Shown: positions 37,301 through 51,300, counted from the first letter of the stretch. The stretch: 64,000 bases of DNA from Chaetoderma sp. LZ-2023a (GCA_034401795.1 CM067370.1:61048369-61112368), one strand, 5' to 3'. Numbers and translations: made by a program. The notes: a model not told the origin generated them from the sequence alone.

Positions 37301-40300
37301 TCTTGTAGAGAGCGTTATCACGTTACATTTACCAGTGTGGAATTTTAACAGTCATGTGTTTAACCATTTTTGTAGGCTGTACGGGTCACCTTGTTGTGGT
37401 TTGACTTCATCTGCGTTAGAGATTTCTCTATATTTTTGTGTTATCATTAAACATCTAAACTTCTGATGTCACCAGAATGGCCAAGTGAGCTTATGGCATG
37501 GTAACTGCCCATCGTCCATCTGTCTGTCCATCCGGCATCCGTCTATCCATTTGTCAAATTTTGCTTAAAAATGCTACTCATTAACCGCTTGGCGGATTTC
37601 AACCTAATTTGGCTAGAAGGTCCCTAAGGGGGTACGCTTCAGAACTTGTATACAGAATTTTGATTGATCAATTTTTTAACGGCCATCTTGAATTTTCCGA
37701 AAAATTGCGGGAAATCATTTAAAAGGCTACTCCTCATTAATTTCAACCAGGCTTAGCTGGGAGGATGGTATGCTGGTATGTTTCATTACATGTGTACAGA
37801 ATTTTGATTGGTCAATTTTTCTGGCAGCCATCTTGGATTTTCTGAACATTTTTGGAAATCACTTATAAGTCTACTTCTCGATAACCACTGGGCCGATTTC
37901 ATTGAAACTTGGATGAAAGAACCCTACCGTGATATCCTTCAGAATATGTTTACAGAATTTTGATTGGTCAATTTTTCCGGTGGCCACCTTGAATTTTCCA
38001 AAAAAATGGCGGGAAATCGTTTAAAAAGCTACTCCTCATTAACTGCTTGAGCAATTTCAACCAGACTTGGTTGGAAGGATACTAGGCTGGTAGTTTTCAA
38101 AACCTGTATACAGAATTTTTATTGGTCAATTTTTCCGGCAGTCATCTTGTGTTTTCTGAAAATTTCTGTAAATCACTTGAAAGCCTAATCCTCGATAACC
38201 ACAGGCCGATTTGAATCAAACTTGGATGGAAGAACGCTAGCCTAGTATGCTTCAGAACATGTATACAAAATTTTGATTGATACATTTTTCCAGCAAACAT
38301 CTTGGATTTTCTGAAAACTGGCAGGAAATCGTTTAAAACGCTACTCCTCATTAACTGCTTTAGCAATTTCAACCAGACTTAGCTGGAAGGATACTAGGCT
38401 GGTAGATTTCAGAACTTGTATACAGAATTTTAATTGGTCCATTTTGGATTTTCTGAAAATTTTGGGAAATCATTTAAAAGGCTACTCCTCATTAACCGCT
38501 TGAACGAGTTCAAGCAAACTCGGCTGGAAGGATGCTAAAGTGCATGCTTCAGAGCTTCTATATAGAATTTTGATTCGTCAATTTATTTGGTGGCCATCTT
38601 GAATTTTCTGAAAAAATGGCTGAAAATCGTCTACTCATTAGCTACTTGGGTGATTTCAACCATACTGGCTGGAACGAGCCTAGGGCGGTAGGCTTTAGAA
38701 GTTGCATATAAAATTTTGATTGGTCCATTTTTCTGGCAGCCATTTTGGATTTTCTGAATATTTTAGGAAACCAGTTAAAGGGCTACTCCTCATTAACCAC
38801 TTGGCCGATTTCAACCGAGCTCAGCTGGAAGAACCCAAGGCTCATTTATCGGAAATCGGTTAAAAGGCTACTCCTCATTAATCACTTGGCCGAACCCTAG
38901 GCCCGTACGCTTCAGAACTAGTATACAGAATTTTGACGCATGATTTTGATGGTGGCCATCTTGGGTTTTCCGATAAATGGGAATTCATATAAAATCCTAC
39001 TCCTCGTTAATCGCTTAGGAAATTTCAACCAATTTTGGCTGAAAGGATCCTATTGACAAAGCCTCTAGAAATTCTATTCAGAATTTTGATAGGTCAATGG
39101 TTTGGCAACAATCTCTGGTTTTCTGAAGGTTTTCCGGAACCATTTAAAAAGGCTGCTTCTATCAATAACCGGATTTCAACAACTTAGGTGGAACTATCCT
39201 ATGACGGTAGGTTTCAACATATTAAACCAAAGTCTTGATTGGTCAATTTTTTGGTGGCAATCTTTGATTTTCCGAAAATCATCCATCGTGTCTATTTAAA
39301 TGCAAATGGTTTAAATGGCAATGGTCCAGGTGAGCGCCACAGCCCCTTGGGCCTCTTGTTTTCGCATTAATTTAGGGTGTTTTTTTCTGCATAGTAAATC
39401 TAAAAATAAAGATGGAAAGGAGGAACTGGATGAAGAGGATGATGAGGAGAAGGAAGATGATGAAGATAAAGATGAGGATGCTGAGTTACAGAAGCAATTA
39501 TCTAAAGCACAAAAGGAGGACAGCAGAGCGGCTAAGCGGTATGGTAATAATGGTGCATAAAGTATGCTTTTAATATAATCATGTCTGGCATCAGAAATTT
39601 CTTAACCCTTTAACGCTCAAGGCGGGCAAAAGCGGCTTCTGTAGAGGGCTTGAGAAATGTTCATTTGTAGACCAAGAGATTATTCCAGCGGTAAGTTTTC
39701 AAAAATAGTTTTCTCTTGGTCTGCAAATTAACATTTTCTATGAGAAAATTGTTTTTTCTTGAAAGATTGGATGGTTAAAAAAAAAGTGGTTGTCTGAAAA
39801 GGGTGGAGGGCCTCATAAATACATCCCATCACCTAAAGGGCATCTGTGGTCCTCCCTGGGAACATTTTGAAATTGAAATGCTCACAGAGAGCATCTGCAT
39901 TTCTCAAGCTAAATATTGACCTCCTGTTGCCTGAATTTATTCTATTTTTAACCATTTCTGCTGAAAATAATAGGAATGGATTTCAATGATGCATTGGACA
40001 TTTTGGCACGTGTTTGCCAATGTACTGTCACATATTGATGGATACGGCATATGATAAAATACTAACAAAATTGAAAACTCATTGCTTTATATGACCTTTA
40101 ATGTTGAGGCCTACACGAAGCTGAGGATGGCTTGACATAGCGATCAAAGAATTAGGTAAGCGTTAAATGATCAGGCTTTTCATTGAACATCTAATGCATC
40201 AAAATCTGATCTCTGTACAACTTTACAAATCTGTTCTATGCCATCATTGCATCCAGTCTCCATCGTAATAAATGTGATGTTCAAATTTTATCCATGTTTT

Positions 40301-43300
40301 GACATGACTCGGACTACTTCTATGTGCACCAAGAATTAGCAGGAGTTTTTTAATGGACATTTAAATCATCAAGGACTTATCCGTCTGAATAAAATGCCTG
40401 TCCCTGTCTCATACCATACTGTGCCATGACATATGCAATAGCAAACCTTATTTTGCGACCCTCCACCCCCCCACCCCCCCCCCCCCCCCCCCCCCCCCCA
40501 CCCCCCCTCACATGTTATATGCGGTATGTGACAAAACAGAAGAGGTCGACACGGTGTATGCAATACATTCACAACCTACATGCTTCACCTTTGGTGATGC
40601 TTATGGCTCTATATTAAACCCCACAAGGTATGACAAAGTCTAGAAGTCACCCTTGAACTTGTGGTAGACAGTTTCTCTAGCATTAGTGCACTTTATATTA
40701 AATTCTAATTTTTGCAAAGTAAAATGAGCTATTATGATACCGTGCACATCGTCCGGTGGTGGCATCGTCGTCGTCGCCATCGAATTTATGTTTAGCAATT
40801 TACATGTAGCTTAACGTTTATGTTTATATTTCATGTTTGGTTAATTATACTGGCCCCAAACTTGGACACATGCTTCCTTATGATAACACAGCATCACACA
40901 ATGACATGGGGGTCAAAAGGTCAAATGTCATGGTCACTGACCTTGGGAAAAATCTTGTATTTTTCATTTAGGGCAACTTAGCAGTTTGTGTCTCATCTTT
41001 GGTTGAGCATACTGGACTCAAACTGGGACACATAATAATACCTTGGTAAAAAAATGTTTTTTCAACAATGTACATTTTCTATTTAGCTCAATTTAGCATC
41101 TCAACATTTGTTAATCATACTGGGCCCAAACCTGGATCCATGCTTCCGTATATAGAGCGGGCATTGCATAATGACCTTGGTGTCAAAGGGTCCAAGGTCT
41201 AGGTCACTAGGACATTGGTAAAAACTGCTTTTTCAGTATTAACATTTTGCAATTAGCTCAACTTAACTGTTTATATCTCGTCTTTGTTTAAGTATTCTGA
41301 ACTCAACTGAGGACACACTTCCATATAATTGGAGAGCATCACACATTGATGTTGGGGTAAAAAGTGCAAAGGTCAAGATTATTGTGAAATTGGGAAAGAA
41401 CTTTCAACATTAACATTTTATGTTTCGCTCAACTTAACAGTTCATATCTCATGTTTGCTTAATGTTCTTTGACACACTTCCGTATACGCAATGACCTGTG
41501 AGCTGAAAGGTCAAAGGTCAATATTATTGTGATACTGGTAAATTACTGTTTTATTCAGCATTAACATTTTGTGCTTAGTTCACAATCATGCTGGGGCCAA
41601 ACTTAAGTAAATTTAAGCTTCCTTATAATGAGAGAGCATGACACAATGTCCTTCAGGGTCAAAAGGTTAAAGGTCATTGTGGTCTTGGGAAAAATTGGGT
41701 TTTTTCAACAGTAATGTTTTGTGTTTATCTCAACTTCACTGTTTATATGTCATTGTTTGCTTAATCACACTGGAGCCGAAGTTTGACACATGCTTCTTTA
41801 TAACGAATGGGAATGACCCATGATACTGTGGAGTCAAAATATGTACGGTCAAGGTCCCTGTCCTTACTAAAATCTAGTTTTTTTTATCAAAACTACCATT
41901 CTGCATTTAGATCAAGTTAGCAGTTTATATCTCCTATTTTGTTAAGCATACATGGCCCACATTCAGACACATTATAGTGATATGGTATGACACAATCACC
42001 TTGACATCAAAAGGTCAAGCTCAGTGTGATAATGACAAAACTCAAGGGTATTCTACATGTGTCTATATAACATTTTGCTTTTACCTCAAGTTAGTAGTTC
42101 ATATCTCATGCTGTGTTAATCATACTGCACCCAAACTTGGGGACTTGCTAATGAGAGGGGATGAGACAATTAATTTGGGGGACAAACGGTCAAAGGTCAT
42201 TGTCATTTATAAGTGAGTGTATTGATAAGATTTCTATATTTATTTTATGTTTGACGTCCAACTTCATAGTTCATAACGATTGCAAAGTCGTAAAGTTGAG
42301 CTTCATGATTGTATTGCAACCACATTTCTGGTTGTGAGTTTGTAATGTTTTAGAAATTATTGTATTTATGTAAGTTAATTTTGTTTAGTTTATTATAATT
42401 TTTTGAAAGCGATATGTGAAGCTTTTTGGATTCAACAAAATTCATTAAATGTCAGATGTTATGTTGGTGGGTATATGTCCATTATTGATCTGTTATTAAT
42501 TTAATTATATATTGCTTTATTAGGAAGCTGAAGAAAGCTCGCCGTGAGCGTGGTAAGATTCAGCATCGTATAGACATGAGGATGGTGATACCCAATGATG
42601 TGCCTGATCACATAGAGGATGTGGAACTGTTCAAACTACGCAGAATAAAAAACAAAAAGGTATATCACTTTCTCTTTATATTAACCCTTTCAACCCTGAA
42701 ATAGCAGAATCACACATGTACACCATAAGAATACTTAGCCTACGATTAGCAATAGATATATAATCTTATATTGACCTAGCTCTATGATACAGAATATAGC
42801 CTTACCCTCGTAGACAGGTAGGTGATATGGCTATCAGCTGCCTCATCTGACTATTATGGACAGGTTTAAATTTTAGTCTCTATTTTAGAGCGAGATCAGT
42901 AAAAAAAGAAATCTGAGATTTATTTCTTCTATACATGTAAGCTGTAGAATAGTTTGAAAATGTTTGCATCCTAGCTTGCATAATAGAAACATAATGCAAC
43001 CTTGAAACTATATTGTACTCATCGGTATTGTCTCTGGTTGATGTTTCAGGAATTAAATGCTGTCCATGACTCTCACGATCACTTTGAGGATGCTCGTTAT
43101 GGTGTGTACTTAGGAGAAAGCGATGAAGAGGGCAAGGACAAGGATAGTGTTCTTCAGCGGATTTATTATGACAGAGACGGACAGGAACACATACAGGAGT
43201 ATGATGATGACTTGCTTGATGATGATGAAGATGAGGGTGCAGATGATGGAGATTTGCATGGATCAGGGAGTGAGGATGGAGCTGTAGAGGAGGAGGCTAA

Positions 43301-43550
43301 TAAGACAAGGTGCACTTACTGCATATTTCAAAGTTCTGTAATTAGAAATGTCTTCATAAATTACTACCGTATTTCACCTATTTGATGTGCATGCTCTAAT
43401 AGAAGCCCACCCCCTAGCTTTGACATATGACCACCAATGATTTCTTAACAGTTTCAAAGCGACAAAACTGTATTAGAAGACCACCCTTAACTCAGCAGTT
43501 TGCATCGGTAAGAAATTTTTTAGGACCAAATTTGTAAGAATAGAATGTAT

Positions 43551-43592
<42 letters not shown>

Positions 43593-45253
43593 CACGTAAT
43601 GGGATCGCTCTACTTTACACAGATCTCTGCCCTGATACATTGGCAGCCACCTAGAAACCAATACCGGTCTCGAATTTGTAGGCACCTTTTCATACGCTAA
43701 TGGGAGTTGAGACACTCACTAAGTTATCAAACTGGTACCAAATTATCCCATCACGCAATGATAATGTACAACAATTTCCGAGTCCAGGATATTTATATCC
43801 AAGTACTAGCTCTAAATAAACTTCTTTTGTGATTGGAGGCACATATTCATGTTCTCGTTGATACTTCGTTATTTGATTTACCCTTAGCGGATTCCTAATA
43901 TCATGTGATATTTATTTTTTCGCGACATCATTTTGTGTCAAATTTAGGATTAATTGTGATGTAATGAATTATCTTTATTAAAGAATACACAATATTTAGG
44001 TGCTCCAATTTAATAATTTTACTTCTGCGATGATGATTTTGAGCGATACATTGAATATGGTCATACGGTGGCGAGAATTCACACAGGGAAACTGTTCAAT
44101 TTTTCTGTTTATTATCTATCAGTTTTAACCATTTACAGAATGGATGTCAAGTTTTCTTGAAATATACCTAATATATGCCCTCCTCCTATCTCAGAAATGT
44201 GGGTTTGGAAACTGAACACACCTTGGCCTAATAGAAGCCTAAGCTACTAATAGGTGATCTACGTTACTTTACATTTTGAAGAACAACTACCTTGGACATT
44301 TGAAAATCTGTGATTGTTCGATTATTTATTTGTTTGATTAGCCAATAAAAGCTGTATTTCTTGTTTGATTAGCCAATGAAATATCATTGCCTATTGATAG
44401 AGGAAAGATTATACAATGTCGACTGCATTGTATTCAAATGGACTTTCTCTAGGCACACATCTGATCTTGATCATGCAGTAATAATAAATAGTAATATCTG
44501 ACTTCCAATGGACCTTTTCAAGTTTATCCACTGATCATATGACCAACTAAGTGATGTTGACGTGTATGCTGATGTCATAATCATTACGTCATAAATGATT
44601 CTATTTGGCCCATCTTTAGCTCTTAATAGTCAGACACATACGAATTGTGTTTTTACTATTTAATAAACATGCTGTCGCATATTTTGAATATTTTGAAACT
44701 AATTTGACGGGACACGGTTGCTGAAATAGGCAACAACAGCACCCAGTCAAATTAGTTTCAAAATATGCAACAGTTTACATGTATAGTTTTCTAGAAATTG
44801 ATAGTCAGGGATCGATTCCAACACAGACGTGTTGTGGGTAAAGCTTCCATTGAGAGGGGCGGGGCCTAGCTAAAAGTGGAAAGGTCAATTCCAAAGCACA
44901 AGCATGTGCATGAGTAACAGTCAACTCAGTATGTTGAGCACTCAGTCAAAATGTTAAATTTCCACGGCGAGGTGGAGTTTAAAAAACTGCTAATTTTCAT
45001 GGGAATCTATCTTACAACTTAGCAAACTTACCAATGCAATATACTGCTATGTAGCTAGCTCTGTACCCGTGTTTGACAGTTCGAAATAAGTTGCCATCAT
45101 CTCAAAACTGTGTGTATATAAAAACAGCTTTACAAAAAACTTGTGTAAAAATAATGCATTATTATTGCATACATTCATATGGCCAATTATTGTATTTAAA
45201 ATGTAAAACATAAGCTGTGGAAGATGAATTAATTTTAAGTTCAATTCATGTTT

Positions 45254-45330
<77 letters not shown>

Positions 45331-48300
45331 CATTCCTATTGCTTTCTGATATTGTAATCTTTTAGTGTATTATTAAATTTCTATGATATTTATTATGAAT
45401 TCTGAGTGCACACTACAATCTGAAAGTCTGGTCGTGGAGACATGTTTAGGCTAGACATTGTCACATGTAACTTAAGAATTGGTGGCGTTGATAATATTCT
45501 CAGGTGTTCAGGCATGTTTTCTAATGAAGTTCCTGCGGTTGGCTTGCCTTGCCTTGGTCACTATCAAGGGAGACAATTTTCTCTAGCGAGGTTATAATTC
45601 TAATACTCAAGATGCTGAGATTATACATTTATTCGGGGCAGAAATAATATATTTCGGAAACTTGTCCCAGGTTCTGCTATTTCTGGCGCTGATGTGTGTT
45701 TGGATTGAAATTCAAAATAATATATGCTAAACCTGTTTTATCACATACTTCCATATCATGCATTTGATGTATTAAAATAAAATTTGATTGCTTTTTTGCG
45801 CAAAATGTGTCATAGTTGTTGGGCAAATAGTCCATGTTCTTCTAAGATAGGTGTATATATTTACGTATTGGGAACTCGTATACATGTATGTGTTATTTAT
45901 CACTGACTATTTTATTTTTTGTAGGATTCCTGATGAAGATAAGAACCCTTTACTAGCTAGCTTGGAGACCAAGAATGAGGCCACAACTCGTAAAATGGAC
46001 TTGTGGTTTAACAAGGTAAAGAAGAAAAGCTACCACTATATAATGTTCTGAGCTACTAAATGAATTTTAGTTATCCTGTTTGTTCTTTGGCGATTATCAT
46101 GATGTGTAAAGAGAAACATACAGACATAATAAGATAGCACAATGAATAATGTAATGTTTGTTTACAAACACATCTACATGTGACATGAGAATGAATCCTT
46201 ATGTATCAGTATTAACAGTCTCGCTGCTGCAAACCACCAGGCAATAATTTCAATGAGCAAAAACTTAACTTGCTGACTATTTTGAAAACAATTTAACTGA
46301 AAGTTGTTGTGGCACCAGCAACTGTCAGTCATATTGTTTTCAAAATATCTAGCATGTCCAGAGATATAACCCTTACTGGGTTCCCAGTTACTCTGGAAAT
46401 CTGGGAAAACCTTGAAAATGAGTTTTCATTTTTTTTGGAATCAGGGAAAACTCAGGGAAGTTGAAAAAACCACCAGAAATCACGGAAAACTCAGGGAATT
46501 TGACAGTGACCTAAAAGGGACGGTTTCGCATTTTGCCAATTTGCTTTATGTGTCGCTTGTGCCATGTGTCCAAATTGTGTCCATTGACTAAAAATGGAAA
46601 TAAATTAAAATTTGTATGCACAGGCTACAACAGTGTTGTATATTCGAATAATACTTACCAGATGTACTATTATGATAATGCCTATTATCTAGTCTAGCTC
46701 AAAATAAACAATTAAAACTCTGCACTGTCCATGGTCCTGCCCATACTATGTCCGGGAATTACCATAGCCTCCAAGTACCGAGTCAATTCCCAACAACAGT
46801 CAGATTCGTCTATTTTGCTCGACTTTGCAGTCATGTTTTTTAGACAGCTTAATTTAGTCTAAATTTTGCGCTCAGAGTGTGTTATTAGAGTTTCGAACGC
46901 TATATTCATGGAAGGAAAAGGAAATCATCACAGGGCCAGGTTGTATCAATCTAGAATTAATACATTCATACCGTAATGACTGTTTAAAATTGGCACTAAA
47001 AGTGGTAGCCATTGTTGGAGTCGCTCCATTACCCGTTAACTTTTTAATCTTATCCGGGTACTCGGTTAATTTCTCTTGCGACTTGGTTCCTTCCAAGATG
47101 GATGCGCCCTTAGCCAAGATGGTGGTGCCCATGATTAACATTTTGTTTTGGCTTGCTGTGTCTATGCACTCTGTTTAAGCCGATCTTTAGCTCTCGCTTC
47201 ACTGTCGAAGGTGTTTGTGGCGATCGGTCTTATTTTCTTGGCTATTTTAATGTTAGTTAATTACCAAGTTGTGTTTATAAAATTTTCACTAAAAATTTGC
47301 AAATACTTCCTGCCTAAAACTTGGTTATCATTAATTTGAGAGAAAGTTAATGTTTTTTAAGTAATTTTAAATTACAATCAAGTAAATTGTGTGTTGCTCG
47401 TCATCATATCATGTGCAGCGTTTTAATTCTTATTCTGTGTTCGCAGAAAGTGAAGGGGAAAGGCAAGGCCACGCCTGATACGCTTTGCATGAAGCGGAAG
47501 TTCTCGGGACATCACTCTGTTGCCTGCGCGAAGTGAAGAGTTGGAAGCCCTTGCGATGTATGCGCAAAGTGGTCATCAGAGATGGTGGTGGAATTTGATC
47601 GCGATCAGCGTGCACATTTGGAGAGAATCGCGAGGGATAAGGCGGCCAAAGTGGATCACGCGTCAGTCAAAGGTCTGGAAGAGCTCCTGAATGAGCGGAT
47701 GGACTCGGCCTTGGGTGTTTGGGCGGCCCAATCCAAGGCGATGTTTGATTCTTTTCAGTCCATGGTCCCGTTGATGCAGGCTGGTGCAGGATTACCTATC
47801 GGTGGTCTGGCTAGTTCTGCGGAGGGACATGCACCTGTCCTTCCTCTTGTTTTGGCTCAAGAGCCGATGGCGGAGGAAGAAGATAACCTCCTGATGGAAG
47901 ACTGGCATGCCCCTCAGTATCCGGTACCTCCCGTGGGTCACCCACAGGTTTTGCATGGGTTTGTCAACCGGGTGGAGATGTCGACATTCTGTCAAGCATT
48001 TTTCACCTGGATTTCGCTCAGTCCGGAGTGCCGTCGGACCAGTGTTATATGGCTCCCGTCGGGGTCGCAAATGGGGTTATGACGGCTCCTCTCGGGACCC
48101 CATCTCCTGCCGTAGAGCTGGCTCCCGTACTGGAGCCGATGGATTGCGGTGATTCCGTATCTGGCGATTCGCTAGATACTGGTGTCGCAAGTAGTCTAGC
48201 CACAGACCTAGGGTTGGGCGATATTGCTCAAGGTATGACGATATCGGTATCTCATTAAAATACTGCGGTATCACGATATATCGGCATTTGGGTGAGGTGT

Positions 48301-51300
48301 GGAGTTAGGGTGTAAACATAGAATAACATGTATTTCAAATTGGTGGTGTCTGCAAGTTATTTTCATTAAATTTGTTGCATTGAAACCGTAAATTAAGATC
48401 GCCATGATTACCATTACCGCATATTTAACACACGAAATTCCACACTTTGACACCCTTCAATATACAGTTTAAAGCAACGAGTGTAATGCAACTAACCCAT
48501 CACAAATAAGAAAAATAAAGGATTTTCTTCTGTTCTTGTGTTGTATTTTATGTTATCTTTACCTCACGCTTTACCTCACGACAACTGTCAAAAGATTGAG
48601 CAAGGAATACGCATTAACTTCATCTCGCAGAAAGGAATTCTGCAGAACGAAATCTGATTGGCCGCCGTATCATACTTGAGCCAATCAGAATTCACACTGC
48701 AGAATTCCGACAGCTGTTATCACGGCCGCTGCTAGCATAGACGATGCAAATTAATAAAATAACACTGCATGATTTTGAACGAGAACGAGCGTGAAGACTG
48801 GAAACAATTATATCAGATTCTATTTGGTCTGTAATATTAAATACTAATTTGCCCCATTGTAGACCTATTCAAATTCGATCACTACTTAGCGGGTTTATCC
48901 ATTGATCTCAAGGCGTAGCCGGGATGTGTGAAATTAACCCAGTTAACTCTGCAGCCAAGCCTGCCACAACTGATAGAAAACTGGAAATAATTAGGCCTAA
49001 ATTCTTTATTTTAAGGACGTTTCTCACTTAGAATAAATCCGTAATGTTATATGTGGAATGAATTTTGATCTGATTCGTTTAAAAATGCTAAATATATTGT
49101 ATAAAGTAACATAAAATCGTATAACGGTAAAGCAAGAGATTAACTGCCCCCTCACCCACCGTTCCAAGCTGTGGTATTGATAAGGGATTAAGTGTGTGTG
49201 GTTTCCTATCAACCTCAAAAGTTTTAAAGTTTAAATCTTGCACGGTCAGAAGAATGTTTAACCATGCAGATCAATGACTAATGGATAAATAGCTTGACCT
49301 GTAGTAATGACGTCATCAGAATGAAATGTGGGTAGTGCAAATGGTATTCCCCACTGACTAATACTCAGAATGAGGCAAGAAAAAACATGGCGTCGTCTAT
49401 TTATGCAATTATGAAAAGTGAACAACAAAGGACTATTTTGTACTTTAAATCATTTTATTAGCGCAAACAAACCATGAATTAAATGAACACAGATTATTTT
49501 GGAGTTTATTAAGTTTTTATTACCTTAGACAAAGACTAGATTATTACTTAAAGACTATTACTGGACCGAATAGAGGTAAGAGTATGACATTTCTAACTTA
49601 GTTATTTGTATTATGCTCACAGTTAAAAGTGCAATATCGTCCTGTCGGTATTGACGATATTTACGATTTTTCGTAATTATGACGATTTCGGTACCGGTAT
49701 TCGGTATATCGCGATATTGACGATAATATCGAAAAATCCCCCAACCCTACACAGACCCGCTTCGAGTGGTAGGTTTGGTCCGTAGCTCTTAGTATGGATC
49801 GTAGGTGGCCTTTTCATCCACGGTTGTGAAGAAAGACCCGTGTTATACAGCTCCCGTCGGCGTCGCGGATGCGGTTGATGGCTCCTCTCAGGACCCCATC
49901 TGCCATAGTCCCGGCTCCCGTGCTGGAGCCGATGGATTGCAGTGATTCCTTATGAGAATGGGTAGTCCATTGATGGATGAATCATCTTTTTGCCCCGAAG
50001 CTGAATGGTTGCAGGTCCTTGGCTGGATGTCCAACCGTCTCGGGTTGACATTGGTTCAGGGATCTCAGCGCGATCCGGCGATGGAGTGGATGGCAGTGCG
50101 TGCGGCTAGCGCTCTGTCAAGTGGCTCTACGACCATTCTGACTCTTCTCTTGGACACTCAAGACTTCTGACATGTTAGAAGTCGCGGCTTACCGTCTGGT
50201 TCAGCCCAAGTATTCTTTGCCCAAGGCCCCTAATGGGATAAGGAGTGGGGTCCGCTTTCCAGAGCAGGCCTACCATCAGTATGCTCATGTTCCTCGGCTT
50301 TCAGTCGGGGAAAGAGAAGCACTGAATAGGCCATTAGCTTGGTTTCCCAAGCCAACAAGGATCCCTTCAATGAGTTAACTCTCATTGAGGATGCGGCGAG
50401 AGCGGCTATGGCTGCTCTCTCGCACGGATGCACCGTCCTGCATGGTATGCTGACCTGTAGGGTGGAAGGTGGGACAGTCCTGATGGATTTCCGGCGAGAC
50501 CCGTACCAGTGGCGCCAGGAATGCAGGGAGTCAAGAATCTTCACCCAAGCGAATTAACGTCTTATCGCGCAGTATCGACCGCGAGTTGTGTGCAGATTCC
50601 TTCCGTCGGAGGCAGACTCTCAAACCAGTGGGAACAGGTCGTACAAGATTGTTTAGTCTGTCATTGGCTAAGAAACGGCTACGAACCGGACTGGCTCATC
50701 CATCAATCATTAATTCCGTATGGACTCTCGTTCGAAGGGAATCCGATCGTCTAGATGCCATTTGCTCTGAAATCATAGATCTTCAGCAGAAGAATGCGAT
50801 TCATTTAGTCAACAGTCAGTCCTCCCTGAGCTTCTGCTCGATAATTTTCCTCATTCCGAAATGCACCGGAGGTTGGAGACCGATTCTCAACCTCAAAGCG
50901 CTGAACAAATTCATTCTTTAACCAAAATTTCAGTTGAGGACTGGCAGCGGTGATGAAAGGGCTGAGAAAAGGCATGTGGGCAGTATCGATAGATCTGAAG
51001 GATGCATATGTTCATATTCCATGTCAATTCCTTTTCAGAAATACCTTCGCTTTGCATTCCAAGACAATGTTTGGAAATTCAATGCGCTTCCTTTCGGTAT
51101 GACCACAGCCCCGAGGGTCTTCACCAAAGTTGTTCTCGCCATGACTTCTTACCTTCGCAGGAGAATCAAAGCTGTTCATATTTACATGGACGACTGGCTG
51201 CTGAAGGCGGGGAATCCAGTCACTCTGCGCAACAATTTTCAGGTAGTCCTGGCCTTACTAAAGGACCTAGGATGGATTGTGAATCTAGAGAAATCATAAT

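Larger units (their letters stand above)
47411..50500 (+). pseudogene. DIRS copy 2 gag-like ORF, interrupted by a hAT element
   Basis: Starts at [12 protein letters not shown] sequence. The first part lost some cysteines (a deletion near 47485, and TGA in GCGAAGTGAAG near 47535), then reads cleanly as [20 protein letters not shown] through [17 protein letters not shown] to about 48080. The hAT insertion is at 48209-49749. A segment around 48035-48150 (CCCGTCGG, GGAGCCGATGGATTG) is repeated at 49845-49950. The last part ([40 protein letters not shown]) matches copy 1, then about 0.5 kb including the Gly/Arg-rich tail is missing. Confidence 0.8.
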
